A program made the position numbers and the translations under genes. The notes below the pieces were generated by a model. It searched no databases, was not told the origin of the DNA, and was given only the letters and a program-made list of their open reading frames with translations. Below, in pieces: positions 35,293 to 48,400 of a stretch of DNA of 64,000 bases. Every line of letters begins with the position of its first letter. The first letter of the stretch is position 1. Source of the stretch: Steromphala cineraria (taxonomy: Eukaryota > Mollusca > Gastropoda > Trochida > Trochidae); the NCBI GenBank assembly GCA_916613615.1, contig OU744720.1, positions 5,993,749 through 6,057,748 of the forward strand, read 5' to 3'.

Positions 35293-36837
35293 GCTAATCT
35301 AGCTTCTGATCCCAGGGTACAGATTAGTGGAGTTAGTGTTCGTACACTGAGACAGGATAGTGTTTTATACACTGGTTGAATATAAAAGCCAAATGACCCT
35401 TTAAATAAAATTAACATTTACACGAAAATAATTCAACATATCCTTCAGTTCAGGTTTCGTCATTGAAAATATTCATAATCAGACAGAAAAAGCATCTATG
35501 ATAAAATGACAATAACTTAGTTCTCCAAAGACCAGATTTCGAAATAACCATAGATCTTAGACTCTTAAGTAATAACAGAAGTTATACACTAATTACTAAC
35601 ACTAATACTAATACCCTGTTGATTAATGAACAACAAGCCATCTGGCTTTGCAACAATGGATTTCACTAAAGGTTATTAAATCAATACGTCTAGAGGCTAA
35701 GAAAAGGAATTTGGATGGTAATACGATACAAATGGGTATCTCATGTTACAAGGCAATTTGATCTTGGTACAATAGGAAGATTTTCTGAAGAAAACTAGAT
35801 TTTATAAAAATAGTCCTTCATCTCATGTTTTTGAAGATTCAGATTAAATTGAGCATGCATTACATTATCATGCACGTGACAATGTTTGTTTTATGAAATT
35901 ACATGATAGTCATTTGACAATCCATATTTTGTATTTCCACCACATGCATAGTCATCCTGATTGTAGCGACATGTCAGCTATATATCCTACGCATAACACT
36001 GAAATACCAGTTTTGTTAATGCAAGGCTCCATATGCATGTCGTATTTTATATCTATTTTTTCACTTTTTTTAGACCGAGATGCTAAACTACATCTTTAAA
36101 TTTATAATAATTCTCAGCATTAAAGGAAAACTTCAAACATCCAGACAACAAAACCATCAACCGCAAAAAATACTTTGTATGCAGAATGTCATAAGGATTA
36201 TATTTAACCTTTTTTTCAATTTTATCAAATCACGAGCAAATTTCTAAATGTTTCATGAGTTGAACTTTTATGATCAAATCTTTATGTTGTTCGATAAAAA
36301 TTTCACGATATGCCTTGTATGGGTGTCACATTTCGCGATTAGAGTTGCAAACTGTATACCTCATTTCCTCAATCCCCTTCCATATAAGCGGTTATCACCT
36401 TGCACTTATTGTTTTACATCTTATGTTCTAGAACATTTTATATTGCACCATGAAACTTCTTTTCAGAAAACAAAGGATACATTGAGTAAGGTATGACTGC
36501 ATACAAAATGTTCGCGTCATATGCTTCTGCTTGTTATTATTATTTCTCACAGTTTTTCTTTTAGCTTTTAGAAAAATGGTTTATGCTTGCTACTGTACCT
36601 TCCCCGTTTAAAATGCGTACATCGAAACTTAAAACTAAACAATTCTTTAAATTTGCTTCCAGCTTGGTCTCCTTTATACACAGATAAGTGGAATGGTATT
36701 TGCAGGACTGTCACAGCCCAAGAGAGAGATATAACTATGTCTCATCTCCACACTTTAATGTCACACTCAAACCACAATGGATCCGTCTTAGTTCCAGCTC
36801 TCTCCCATCGACAGAGAAGAAATGTATCTAATTAGAG
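35293..36837. other. Duplicated stretch, no supported gene
   Basis: The 82-codon frame at 36587-36835 is open in both copies, but by eye the copies differ by five replacement and three silent changes, which does not suggest purifying selection. No family motif was seen. Confidence 0.5.
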
Positions 36838-36935
36838 AGCCTGCTTCCAGGCTTCTTTGTGAATCTCTATCACCTTCAGCTGGTCACCTCCGCGCACCTG
36901 CTATTACAATGGCGACCTGTCCTCATCTCTCCAAG
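36838..36935 (+). repeat. Dispersed repeat, CAGGCTTC-CACCTGCTAT family
   Basis: TTCCAGGCTTCTTTGTG, CTATCACCTTCAG and GCACCTGCTATTACAATGG parallel the blocks at 28563-28665. Confidence 0.55.
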
Positions 36936-37092
36936 GAAGTATATAGTTCGCTGATATTGACTATCTTATTCTGAAAAACAGATATTACTCAATCACCAAT
37001 TTAAGTGGAAATAAGAAGAAAATAAGTGAAAACGTTTTTTAAAAAACATTGCTATCTTGCAATGGCTGTTTGTTTCAAGAAGAGCAAACCAT

Positions 37093-40000
37093 ATCTTAAT
37101 AGTTTTATTTACTGATCTTGTCTTATTAACATGATAGTGTATAATTTCCGAATAGAAATGGACAATTTTATTCTGACCTGCTAAAAATTATTTACCTTGA
37201 AACACACTTACATCGAGTTACATGAATTTCCTTAACACTTAATACTCAACGAGCCTAAATTAATAAATTATTTTTAAAAATTATCCAGAAAGAAAGATCC
37301 TGATTTTAGATACATGTGCTTAGAGGGTCTGTGTATAGATAGATTTCAATGTGCGATTGTTTGTATAAACAATCGAGACAAAAATAAACTATTCTCTCTA
37401 TTCTCTTATGACTTCAAAGCAATGCTGAAAGTGGCCAAGGAGTCGATCTACATGTTTTCGAATAATGATTGTTTTAACAGACCACTATTTAAATTAAATA
37501 ATTTGATACCTACAACTAATCTGTTTGTAGGCACGTGTCAATGCAACATAAAAAAAGAAAAAATGTCATAATAATAATACTTCATCATCGAAACAACAGA
37601 TTACGCAAACACAAGATGAACCAGTTGAACTGTCATATGTTATGGCGTAATGATGTCGACATCATGAATCATGACGACAAACAGTGATGAAATCGCCACA
37701 TGCTATCTCTTCTTCTTAGTTGCATTTTATGGAAATGAAGGGGCCAAAATTAATGTAGTCAGAAGTTGAAAACCCAAAACGGCATCACTTCACATCAAGA
37801 TAATTTCACTTGCCAAGTTAAAAACGATCTATGCCTGACAGTTTCCCTGGATTCTGATCCGGAATAATATTTGATACTTTTGTACCATTTGAACTTCCCC
37901 GTCATATCATTTTCTCTTCCCTTTTATTACACTCAACAAATCTCATTAAGAAAAAACACCAAATACGATAAATAACATATTGTTTTAATGTACAGTGTAT
38001 GAAACAAAATACTTTGTAGGTTTCATTTGTAATGAAGAGTGTCATCAAGTCTCAGTGGTTTGATACAGTCTTCTTATATTCACCAATCATAATATTGTAT
38101 ATCAAATTAAATTGTATATAAATCAATATGTCACTACGATGATGATTTCGAAATGCAATAAGGTTGGATTTAAAGGGAATAGCCTCAGCTGCATGATGTA
38201 AGTCATCTTCCTACGCAAAACCTAAAACGTTAGTTTCCGTACTCTCATTTTATGCCTTGCTGTAAACCGTTTACTGTTCTGTGCTGCTATAGTGCTCCTA
38301 CAGGCTAAAGAACAAGGACAGAAAACTCAAGGGTCAGCAGCAAGGCATTAAATTGGAAGATGGATGTTAGTTTGATTCCAAAAACGTAAAACAAAGTCGA
38401 TGTTTTGTTCATGTCCTTCTAAATACCACACAGCTGCTACAGCAACCACTTATTCCGAGCAGTTTTTTTGTACGAGAAAGAACGTCGTCAAAAGCAGTTT
38501 AAAGCAGCGATTTGCCCGCGGACGTCCCTCTACATTTGTCATATATTACCTGGTAAACTCATTATTGCCTTAAAGGAACGTCTAGACATGTTACACGGTC
38601 CTGTGAATTTAAACATAGAACATATTTAATCTTCAACAGAGCTTAAGTGTCGTGTCTTGGTAGAGGAGGTTTGTGTACATATGGGTTGTCGTTATCTCAG
38701 GATGCCTTTCTTATTTATAAACACAGTTTGATTATATGTGTACCTTAAGATTTTTGAAATTTATTAATCAACAAAATGTTGGAATGTTTCAACCAAGTTG
38801 AGGTTAATTAATGGCATTATTTTAAATCATAAAGAGGATAATCAATATATGTGTTTCAATTAAACACAATAACATAATGTACAAAACTGAAAATATATTT
38901 ACTACATCATTTGGGTCTCCTTTCCCTTTACATGAATTTCAAATAATAGAAGTTCAATAATCGAACAAAACCACAATTACTCTTATCAGAAGGATATGTT
39001 AATACTTAATCAAAAGATAGGCTATTAACAAAATGTGTTTCTATGTTGCATTTATTGAAATAATTCCAAAACGAATTTTCGGTTGTTAACGATAACAGTA
39101 TGATCTTAATCAAAACTACAATAAGGGCTTGAAGGGAATCTTGTAACCTTAAAAATGGAAAGTCAGATAGAGTGGTCGCTTCGTTGTTAACAACACATAT
39201 TTATATCAGCCCACGTTACTACAACTGAACCCAAAACCAATCAGTAAAATAGTGACTGGTTATTGTTTGTTTTGAAAACATTAATATATTGAAGGGGTTA
39301 TCCGGTTTGACGCCTCGATGATGAGGTACTGCTACCTGAAATGAACTTCATTACGTACTGTCTATGACATACTCCTGGAACATTCCCCAATAATTGGATG
39401 TCAGTCCTAAAATGAGTCTCCTATACATCCGTCAAGCATTGAAATCAGGAGGAAGCTTATCTATGAAATATAATTCGGAGTATGTCATGAAGGTACCATT
39501 GAAATTAGGCCAAGCTGCTCATGAAGTTATTCACAGAGTAGACTCCATACACTTGTGTTAATAGACTTTACAATTGAGATTACAAGATAAACAAGTTGGA
39601 AAATCAATAACTAATGAACTGCCTCATATGAATCGTACTTGTTAAAATTTGGTGTCTTCGCTCCTTACATATTAGAAGTGGGAACTGGGCATTACTATGA
39701 ACGTGGCATTCATGAAATAATTGAGCGCACAAGTCTATTGGTGAGAATGAAAGGATGATGTAATGTCTATTCACAAAGGATGTCAAAGAACAGTCAGTAA
39801 GGAGTATATCCTGAATTATCCTGCTGAAAAGAATAAGTAATAGAACAATTTCCCTCGTTAAACCAGCAAAATATAAAACATATTGTATGTGATAATCTTA
39901 AAATGATCTTATATTAAACAAATTGTTATGGTTACAATATCAAGCGTGTAAGAGTTATAATATAATATGAAATAATTTACACTAGTTAGCTAGCTAAATA

Positions 40001-40204
40001 CAGTCACCAGTCCTTTGTAATCACAGTTGACTGATAACAGATGTTGAATCATTCAAGTTGAGTCTTGTCAGCTGATTAAAGAAATGTATTTTAACATTGA
40101 CACGACAGATATAGCAAAGTCAATCGTGAGAAGCAAGATACTTTAAATTCTAAAACTGGCCCTTATATATGTCAGATACATTCAAGAATGTTGTTGTCAT
40201 TCTC
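37093..40204. other. Single-copy region in this window, no gene recognised
   Basis: This region lies after the last alignable base of duplication copy 1, but only because the window ends before the matching part of copy 2. Open frames are at most 85 codons, without motif. Confidence 0.45.
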
Positions 40205-41142
40205 ATTCAGACTATGTTGTACGGCAAACACGAACCTACCAGGAAATCAAGCCGCGTCGCATAGTTTCCTGATAGTCTTTGAAAGTGTGTGTTGTCCAAT
40301 CGGTGCAATGCTTTACCAACACTTCGCAGTTGGTTTTACCAATGGCCGCAGGTAGAATGCAGATGGGGCGTTTTGTGGACGAACACTAACATACTTTTTG
40401 AACAAAGAAACTAGACACCTCTGCTGATTAGAACTTTTGTATGCACGAACTATTTTCGGTGCGACTCTAAAATCTTTGAGGCCTCCCTGGTTGTTTTTGC
40501 TGATCTTTTTTGTATACTGATGATATTCCTCCTCACAAGTACTAGTCAGAATGAGCTGTTCCATTGTTAGATTTCGATGTTCCTCCCCACTGCGAAGAGC
40601 AAAATGGAGTCCAATCAAATATAACATTGTGTCAAGCAGACTTTGAGGGGTCTTTGAGCCTAGCAGAAAAAAGCAGATATTATCACCTTTGACCAGGAAG
40701 ATCAATTATGGGCAGAGCAAGACCAGAACTGGCACCATCCCTCATGCAGTTGTCCAAGGTGTTTCTGGTCTCTCTAAACATGTCATCACCTAGGAAATTA
40801 AGATTTCGTCCTTTATTGTTCAAATACATTTGCAGGAGCAAAACTAATTGTCGAAAGGGTTTTGGGTGGATACTGCTTGCCATCGGTTTTCCTCACCTCA
40901 CTTATGAATCGACAAAGACAAAAATTCAGTTCATCATCATGGAGATCTTCGAGTTTAATGTCGATGATGCTGAGCCTCTGTCCTTGAAATACCCCGTTTT
41001 TTATTCTCTCATTACGGTCTTCTCTCCACTCCTCAAACAAACAAACGATAAGCCCATTTCATGGTCTTCTCAGTATTTGGGGGAATACTTTTCTCTCCAA
41101 GACAGGCGATGTCGACATTAGTTTTTGGTGGCGCAAAACGAC

Positions 41143-42032
41143 CTGCAACAAGTTGAACATTTGGGCTTTATTCGGTAAAACAATCAAAATGGTTGAGTAA
41201 ACAAACTAAATCATATAGATTTGTTTTTCATAGCTACGATGAACTGTTTATTTACCCTAACTTTTGAGATAAACATCTCCTTCATTTTATTATTTAAATA
41301 TTAAAATCAACTGTGAATACTCTGTGATAATTTTCAACCATTCTCTTACTTGAGCAACAACAATCAACGACGTTAGTTATGTTAAATAGAAAATGAATTT
41401 TAATTTTGCTTTCCCGATAACCTATCTCTAATCTTTCCTTTTATCTTGTTGAAATACTTATAAAGTATAAATATCAGTGACAAAAATCTCATTTCAAACC
41501 ATGTGACTAACAATGTAGGACCAGTAAGTCAATGCAATGAAACTAGAAACATGTTCACCAAATGCAATAAAATGAAAATTTTATCATACCATTTTGCTAT
41601 ATCTTTGCTTCATTTTGTTTAATTATATTTTGACCAAGAAATAATTTTATATTCAGAATTCGGAAATTAAAAACGCATATATGTGAAGATTGAATAAGTA
41701 ACAGAGTAAATAAACAATCTTGAAAGTCAGTTGTGCACAAAACGGTGTATTTGATAATTGTTCGAAACGGTTAGACAAGGAGTAGTAATTTGTGCATTTC
41801 TTTATGATAAGGGTTGAAATATCTTTAACGTTTATGTGTAATTCCAACGTTGATTCTACATGTAAAAGCATTGCAGTTGCATTGACTATAACGGCTATTG
41901 TTATGGTCATTAGTTAGTTTGTATGTTCAATGTTGAATTTTGCCGATATCGCAGCATTTGTGGATTTAATGCAGCGTTGATTGAACATACTATATTATGT
42001 GATAGACCAATTTGTCTTAAAGAATATCTTAC
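41143..42032 (-). other. Intron of the disrupted DUF3504 gene
   Basis: This predicted 890 bp intron is bounded by GTAAGA and TTGCAG. It is AT-rich. An open frame at 41653-41910 (minus) inside it shows no family motif. An intron makes a retrocopy origin unlikely for this locus. Confidence 0.6.
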
Positions 42033-42228
42033 CTTGTGGCTTTGATTTTGTTTCGACTGAAACATTTTTAATATTTTTTTCTGCTTCAATGCATGAACTG
42101 ACAAGTACGTCATCCTCGTCGGTAGAAAACTCATCAAATCCTACGTTAGGAACTTGCGAAGAACAGATCAAGTCGTCATCGTCAAGCAATGATTGAAGAG
42201 ACAAGTTACCGACATCCTTCCCGTCCAT
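42033..42228 (-). CDS. Exon 1 of the disrupted DUF3504 gene
   Basis: This intact exon runs from the first ATG to a canonical donor. The encoded segment is rich in Asp, Glu and Ser and has no known fold. Acidic N-termini upstream of the DUF3504 core are common in this family. Start choice: 42228 is the first ATG of the open frame that splices in frame to exon 2. No frameshift is seen, in contrast to exon 2. Confidence 0.6.
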
Positions 42229-42320
42229 CCTATCATTGACGATATCGCCTTCTCCAAAAGCCCATGCGGTTTACAACACGAGTTACCTTCACGTAATGCA
42301 TGCGCAGCCCATGGCTCATG
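42229..42320 (-). promoter_or_regulatory. Possible promoter of the DUF3504 gene
   Basis: About 70 bp upstream of the start codon the sequence is locally GC-richer and, read on the minus strand, contains CTGCGCATGCATT (42297-42307 region), close to the NRF-1 consensus. No TATA box was seen. This is inferred from position and motif only. Confidence 0.25.
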
Positions 42321-42563
42321 GCAAGACAGCGTACCGTATTGTAATTTGTAAATACTACAAAAAATATGTTGACTTTTAATTGAAGAAGTCCTTGTCGATT
42401 TCGAACGTTTATTACAGAACATTTGGTAGCTACAAAAGGCGTACTGTGGCTTATTGTAGAGCAAAACAAAATAGTTCACAGCATTTTTTTCTTCAATTTA
42501 TCTACTTTCTTGGCCAAAATATTTTTTGACTGTAATTTATGTGGTGGTCATGGTATAAGTAAT

Positions 42564-42650
42564 TTATACGACTCGTATTGTTCGTCTAGTCCACGGCTCG
42601 TCGTATAACCAACCATGTCGTGGACTAGACGAACAATACGAGTCGTATAA
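42564..42650. mobile_element. 87 bp hairpin with perfect 32 bp arms
   Basis: Left arm 42564-42595 (TTATACGACTCGTATTGTTC...) and right arm 42619-42650 are exact reverse complements over 32 bp around a 23-base loop. Perfect arms suggest a recent origin or gene-conversion-like maintenance. It lies about 335 bp upstream of the DUF3504 start codon. Confidence 0.95.
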
Positions 42651-43885
42651 CTATTACATATATTGTTTTCCATGAACATCCTGATTGCTTATGCTTATTA
42701 TTTTCTTACGGAGTCCCTTCCGATACTACACTCCGGCTGATATTTCGCTTGTTTCTATCGTGTTCTCAGTACTATTTCTATTGTTTCACGACCTGTCATG
42801 AGTGAAATAAGATATCATTACACTTTGATGGCATAGCTGGTCAAAATGACATCTTAATCTGGTCGCTTGATGAGATATATCTTATGTCAAATTGAAAAAA
42901 ACATTCTTCATACAAATTCTGCGTAAATTAGATTCATAACTCAAAACCTGAGGAGACGCTGATGCCCTACTGCTCATAAAACTACTACTACTACTTTATT
43001 CTACTTATTCTAAATCTCTCTCGTCATGTAAACTCGCAAACAATAATTTTGGTATGATTGAGCACTCATTTGCTGCGACTTTTCGCGAGTCCCCTGTAGA
43101 AAGTTTGAGCACTCTATGCAAATAAGTGGAACTTTCTTAAACTGCTTTCCTATTTGATAACGTAAGTAATTATATCAAGTGTTCCTCTCACATCCTTCAC
43201 GTCTCTGACCGTCTGAAACTAGTCGCAGGAAAATAATCAATAAAACATTTATTCGCATTTACATAAACATATTTATCCTATTCTGATATTGACAGAAAGA
43301 TAGGAATATTAACAATCTCTCAGCTTTAGTCAGGGCTGATTCTATTACTTGGATGAATGCTGTGGGCCCCATCGTGCCCCTGAAACCATCGAGTGCAGGA
43401 AGTTCAGACATGGATTTTTCTTTGGGAAACTGGTATCATGAGTTTATGTCTGATGAAAGTTATTAGCTATTTTGGGAATATATATATGTTAGAATTATTA
43501 CTTATAAGTACATTACTGAGAATGTTTTGACATAGTCGATAAACACACACAAACATGAATAGGCAAATACACGTATGGAACGTTTACTGAAACGTCAACT
43601 GCCGTTTTGGGTTTCTGAAAGTGTTCATAATGTAGTGAAGTAACTAGTATTTAGTGAAACCACCATGATACACATCACCAAAGAATATCCAGACAAATTC
43701 ACCACACAGAATGCAAGCTAGTTTGATTCCAACGTAACTTTTAAAACCAACTATCTTCATTCATACGTCTTGAAACACCACTTGGCTATCCCATGCACTA
43801 TTAGCATACACTTAATGTATGCAGTTGGCGCCATACAAATGGACTTATCTTATCCAAATCGTTTCCAAATGAATGCCCTACCTCT
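42651..43885. other. No gene recognised
   Basis: AT-rich sequence with only short open frames. Confidence 0.45.
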
Positions 43886-44226
43886 CCTTCTCTCCCAAAA
43901 GAGGCAGATGAATTCATGAAATATTTATCGAACCTCTGTTCTTATCAGCCGAGTTTGTTGGGTAGAATGGGAGATGCCTGATTGAAGGCAATCATAGTTA
44001 GTTTTGCAATCTGCGACGCTGTTCCAAAATCATCATTTTGGCTACTGAATCATGGCAAAGGCATTATGATATGAACCGAGATGAGTTATCGTTTGCTTAT
44101 AAATTCAAATGCAAAAATGCAAATGTATCTGCCAGGGGAACTGACGTAATCCACGGCTTTGGTCTATTTATAACAGAGGCTCGATAAACATTTCTTGACT
44201 TGATCTACCTCTGTCGGGAGATAATG
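43886..44226. mobile_element. ~341 bp MITE related to 15033-15302
   Basis: It begins CCTTCTCTCCCAAAAGAGG and ends CTCTGTCGGGAGATAATG. It shares GCCAGGGGAA and AACAGAGGCT with the element at 15033 in the same order. The flanks do not show an exact 9-bp duplication, so it is older or has lost an edge. Confidence 0.75.
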
Positions 44227-45104
44227 CTTCCTATGATGCGTCAACTTATGGAAGTGCAAGAAGTGCATTTTGTTGAAACATTAGTTCTGTTCTGTTGATA
44301 ACGCATATAAAAAGCGAGTTTGGCACCTTCGTAGCAGTATCTATTTAGTAAACTAAAGTGACGTTTCTCTTGCCGTTGAGTTTAGGGTCACAGTTATTGC
44401 TTGGTGCCCCAAAGAGCACCAAGTATTATGATTTGATTTTTCTAAAACTTTTCTGAATTCTCTCTTTATTACTCTTGATTTTTTCAAAGGGAAGCCGCGC
44501 CAATCACATGTGTTGTATCCAAATCAAAGCACCAATGAACAGAGCTGTAGCAAAAAATGCATTACGTCACCATGTAGGTAATACAAAATATTTCGCACAT
44601 AAAACTGTGGAATATGATTTCGCTTTAAATGTTATAATAAAACAGAAACAATGTTTTCTATTAAAGATGCTGTTAAATGTTAACAGACTCCATCAAAAAC
44701 ATCTTCATTTGAAGAAGAGTCTGCATTTGTTCCAGATAAAGCATTAATTATTTCGCATTCAATAATCGCAGAATCCACTTCTTTATAACCCACGCCTGGC
44801 GAAATAAAAGTAACGGTTTGTGTAAGTACGATGGTGACATTGAAATAAGACTTATGATTACTGATAGGTAGATCACTTACGACCACGTGACAAGTCATAC
44901 TTAACGATGTCACTAAATGTTTACGTTGAAAACATGAATTTATTATCAGAGTACTGAAATTGACTCATGCTATTTTTAGAATATGACCTACATCGCTGGT
45001 TCCAAACGTTAGCTCAGCGGACCTGTGTTGAAATCCCGTCAGATCATCGGAAAGTATTTTCTTTATTATCTGTTATACTACTGTTAATAATTAACCAGCA
45101 TGAC
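44227..45104. other. No supported gene; tRNA-like string
   Basis: Open frames at 44475-44747 (plus) and 44680-44913 (minus) have no family motif. At 45009-45040, TTAGCTCAGCGG and GTTGAAATCCCG resemble tRNA A- and B-boxes but are too close together for a tRNA. Confidence 0.4.
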
Positions 45105-45440
45105 AAGGAGATATCGTTTTGGCAGTACGTTTTGCACAATTTCCTGTCATTGTCAACGCTACATTGCAACACAGTGCTTTAACTTCAAGTAACTACATCA
45201 CAATGCCACAACATCATAAACATAGTGACCTCACTATGCAATGACATCACTGTCTTGAAAATCTAGTGTTGTTGTGTTCAGAGATTTACATTTTTTCTCT
45301 GAGATGTCGAAAAGAGTGAATTTAGATGATAAATAGATTGTCACCCTCGTGTATTTTGATATGAAATATACCAACAATCGTTGATGAATGTAAAAAATAT
45401 TCATAACTTTCAGCAATTCGTGTTGATAGAAATTAATTTT
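45105..45440 (+). repeat. CRE-motif/hairpin dispersed repeat (decayed copy)
   Basis: It follows the order of 20160-20703 with more substitutions: AGGAGATATCGTTTTGGCAG, CCTGTCATTGTCAA, GTTCAGAGATTTACATTTTT, GATGATAAATAGATTGTCAC and a degenerate hairpin near 45344-45430. The TGACGTCA sites are degraded here (TGACCTCA, TGACATCA). Confidence 0.75.
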
Positions 45441-48400
45441 GTGAAGTTAACTTTGAGTAATACTTGTGTTAATATTAGTGCTGTTATCCAGTGTTGTACA
45501 TTTCACTTATCCCCCGAATTGTTCGACAAATCACAATCTTCTTCATCTGCCTATGTGGCACCATGCATGCCTTTTTAAAGGCTTTTCTTGTTATAAGCCA
45601 ATCGAGTCATCGTTACTTGAATTTACTAGTATACACATTTAAAAGTAAATTTGCATACGTTTGGCAATGCAATGAACTTTGGATACCTATTGGTTTTCAG
45701 ACTTGATTGTTAAACATCCGAGTTTAATAGAGTTTTATGGAAACATAATAATGAAGCCAATCCAACTTGATATTATCGGGAGATTGAATCCGAAATGATA
45801 GCATGAACTGTACATCTGTTACATTCCTTTTGGAAAGCATTTTCCGCTTAACATAGATTCTTAGTCTCTTCTTCAAAAAATATTAATGTGTTACTTGATG
45901 AAGTACTTGATGAACTGTGTAATAAATGTCTTCTTAAGCTTTAAATCTGCCTCTTAGTGGAGCTAAATATAGGCAACCAGTTTTCCCAATTCTTACCCAA
46001 AGGCACTTTTATAAGATGATACCAGCGATTCATCAATATCTCCATGAAGTATTTAGTCTTTCCAGATAGAGACAGTGTTTGATCCATTTGGATTTTTAAG
46101 CTTTAGGTATATTCATATTTCGAACTTCTGATTGAAATGATATATAGTTTGGTTTGTTTGATATATCCTTCATTTTCCTTCATTTACTCTTGAACTCTTG
46201 ATCAAAACTTGAATTTTTTTTAAATAACAACCGTCATTATTTTGGCTCGATTTCTAAGACCTATAAGTATATTGTAATATTATTTGCCTAGAAATTTGCA
46301 TATTTGCACAGAGAATGTCAAATCTTGCTTTCATATTCAATTTATGATTTTAACAGACACGTACCGTAGTCAAAATTGAGACAGTCGAAAAGGTTCATAG
46401 AAGAATACATGAAAACCTTCTACAACAATAGGAGACAATTCTTATTAATTTATAGGTGACCTGAAGCTGGGACGAGAAGTTCTTATTATACCAACTTCTA
46501 AATGCCTTTGACGAATCTAAAACACCGAGTTTGACAGTGTATGATCTTTGAAGGTTCAGCAATGCCCAGAAGCAGCTAGATGGAGACATCAATGTTGATT
46601 AGCCCATATCAAAGGAAGGAGTCAAGTCTTATTATCTACAACGAGAAGCGGCAGGTTTGCCATTTTGAAGGTGACCTTCTGCAGATGTCCATTTATCAAA
46701 ACAGCTACAAATAGAAAGAATTAAGAAAATATGCAAGACGCATTTTCTATAGCGATGAAAATTGATTTTAGATCATTTAGATTTCATGACATACGTTACT
46801 GCTTATCTTTCATGACATACGTTACTGCTTATCTGATTGCACCGAGCTATAGAATTTATATTTAGCCAAAGTGTTATTACTATCGACCAAAGGCATCCCT
46901 GTTGGTGATAAAAAACGAAAATCATTACAGATTAATAACACATAATAGATGTTATAATTCCGTTGCTTTCGAAATCACTTATTCATTTGAGATAAAAGAA
47001 ATTAGATCCTGGAATGTTGTACTTTTAATATATTTAACAAGAGCAGATGCAAGCAATTCAAACAATAACTAAGATTCATTATAATATCGAACGTGAACTA
47101 TTTTTGTTATAATTTAAAGATTGGAGACTTACAGCTATAAATATGATTCAAATCATATCTAATATTACTTTGTAATTCAAAGCAGTAATAAGATAATAAA
47201 GACCCAAGCAGCATATGCACAATTTTGAACTTGAATTGCAATACTCGAGTAGAGAGCATGTTACATTATTTTAGTTTCGAAACAACAATAATATGTTCAT
47301 GTTTCCCTGCAATTTACAGTCCAATCTCTATTTTAATATGAAATAATAAAATAAAATTAGTCAAAGCGATGTTAATTAAACATTTCTACTGTTCTTCCAA
47401 TAAAATGATAACAGGTATCCTATTTTCAGCTTGGTAATCCAGAACGAATTTAACATTAAAACTTATTTTGCCAAGTAACTCAAATGAAATCTGGCAAATT
47501 CAAGGACACTGGCAATAATTGTTCCTCGTGTTGATAAAGTTGATTCTCAAACTAAATTCAATCATGATGACAAGTCATTTTTGACAGATTAGAACATCAA
47601 AACACGATTTTCTATTAGTGAAACACTTTTTAAAGACACTTCTCGGTGTAATCATCAAAATGTTGATTTGGGTCTTCAAGTCTTCAAACGTTGAACTTAT
47701 TTTTTTCTGAATTGCTCTTATGATAGTAAATATGCAAATTTCAAATAAATGCATCAAGTATTCAATACATACCTTGTGTAACAAACATTTTGCAAGAAGT
47801 TAATATTGAATTCCTCATCTTGTTGCAGATATAGGCTTACACTTTGACTATCTGTATGTGCAAAAACAAAATTTAATGCGATAACCCCTCAATCTAAACT
47901 TGTATATGAAGATCAATATTGATTGTCTATCTACCAGATATATCGTTATGAAATATGAAAAATTATGACGCTTTGGCACAATTGAACAAACCTTTGTTCT
48001 TCAGCTCTATATTTATGACTTAAAACCCCAATAACCAGAAATTGCCGAAATTGATTCATTTAAATTTTAATTGATTAAACAACTCCCTGAGCATTTGCAT
48101 GAGGATGACGCGAACGTTACCGTCAATCACATTACTTTCAAACAATTTTCACAACGCCACGACCGAAACGAGAAGAACATAAGGGTTACAGTTTCTGTGC
48201 AAGCATATAAGCCCACTGCGAGGACGACGAATAGGCCAATCAGGGAGCAGCTTGTAAAGTGAGTTGCCGCTGCCACGTTGTCCTGGAGCGATACATTACC
48301 ACTCACTAAATTGACAGAAATTTCATAAAGAAGTGAACTATCTCAGATGAACTTAAACATCATATTGACCGCCTATCTTTTGTTAAATTACAGGATTTAT

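Larger units (their letters stand above)
25757..37092 (+). repeat. Segmental duplication, copy 1 (partner 51966-64000)
   Basis: From about TCTAGCAAGTTCAGG onward, landmark after landmark recurs in the same order and orientation from 51966. Examples: the Cys-rich frame at 26149 (52338), GGCTGATGAGATTGAGACTTG at 27500 (53640), the LINE tail at 31782 (58480), the Tc1 remnant at 32511 (59221), the hairpin at 35180 (62089) and the frame at 36587 (63492). The offset grows from about 26.2 to 26.9 kb through indels. Matches still hold at the window end, so the right boundary is not visible and copy 1 may extend beyond 37092. Confidence 0.95.
40205..42228 (-). pseudogene. DUF3504 (KIAA1958/QRICH1/ZMYM-like) gene, two exons, disrupted
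   Basis: Exon 1 runs 42228 to 42033 (65 codons, acidic, with an SLLDDDDL run) and ends at CAAG|GTAAGATA, a consensus donor. Exon 2 starts at 41142 after GTTCAACTTGTTGCAG, a good acceptor. The junction keeps frame (phase 1) and joins to GRFAPPKTNVDIA, a start typical of this family. Exon 2 then shows FEEWREDRNERI, ELNFCLCRFISEVRK, QMYLNNKGRNLNFL, LRSGEEHRNL, KNNQGGLKDFRVAPK and FYLRPL in family order. Frameshifts are needed near 41040 (an extra TTTG in a TTTG run), 40862 and 40700. Stops follow at 40313-40315 and 40247-40249, and similarity fades near 40205 with the recombinase C-terminus missing. DUF3504 is linked in the literature to Crypton tyrosine recombinases. Likely a dead gene copy. 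Confidence 0.8.

Noticed and set aside
35140..35379. 79-codon open frame
   Set aside because: It spans the 113 bp hairpin, so the frame is produced by the repeat arms.
40708..41121. 137-codon plus-strand open frame as a gene
   Set aside because: It is the antisense shadow of exon 2 of the DUF3504 pseudogene, whose minus-strand frames carry the family motifs.
42168..42479. 103-codon minus-strand open frame upstream of the DUF3504 start
   Set aside because: It overlaps the probable promoter and exon 1 in a different frame and shows no family motif.
45009..45040. tRNA gene
   Set aside because: The A-box-like and B-box-like strings are separated by far too few bases to form a cloverleaf.
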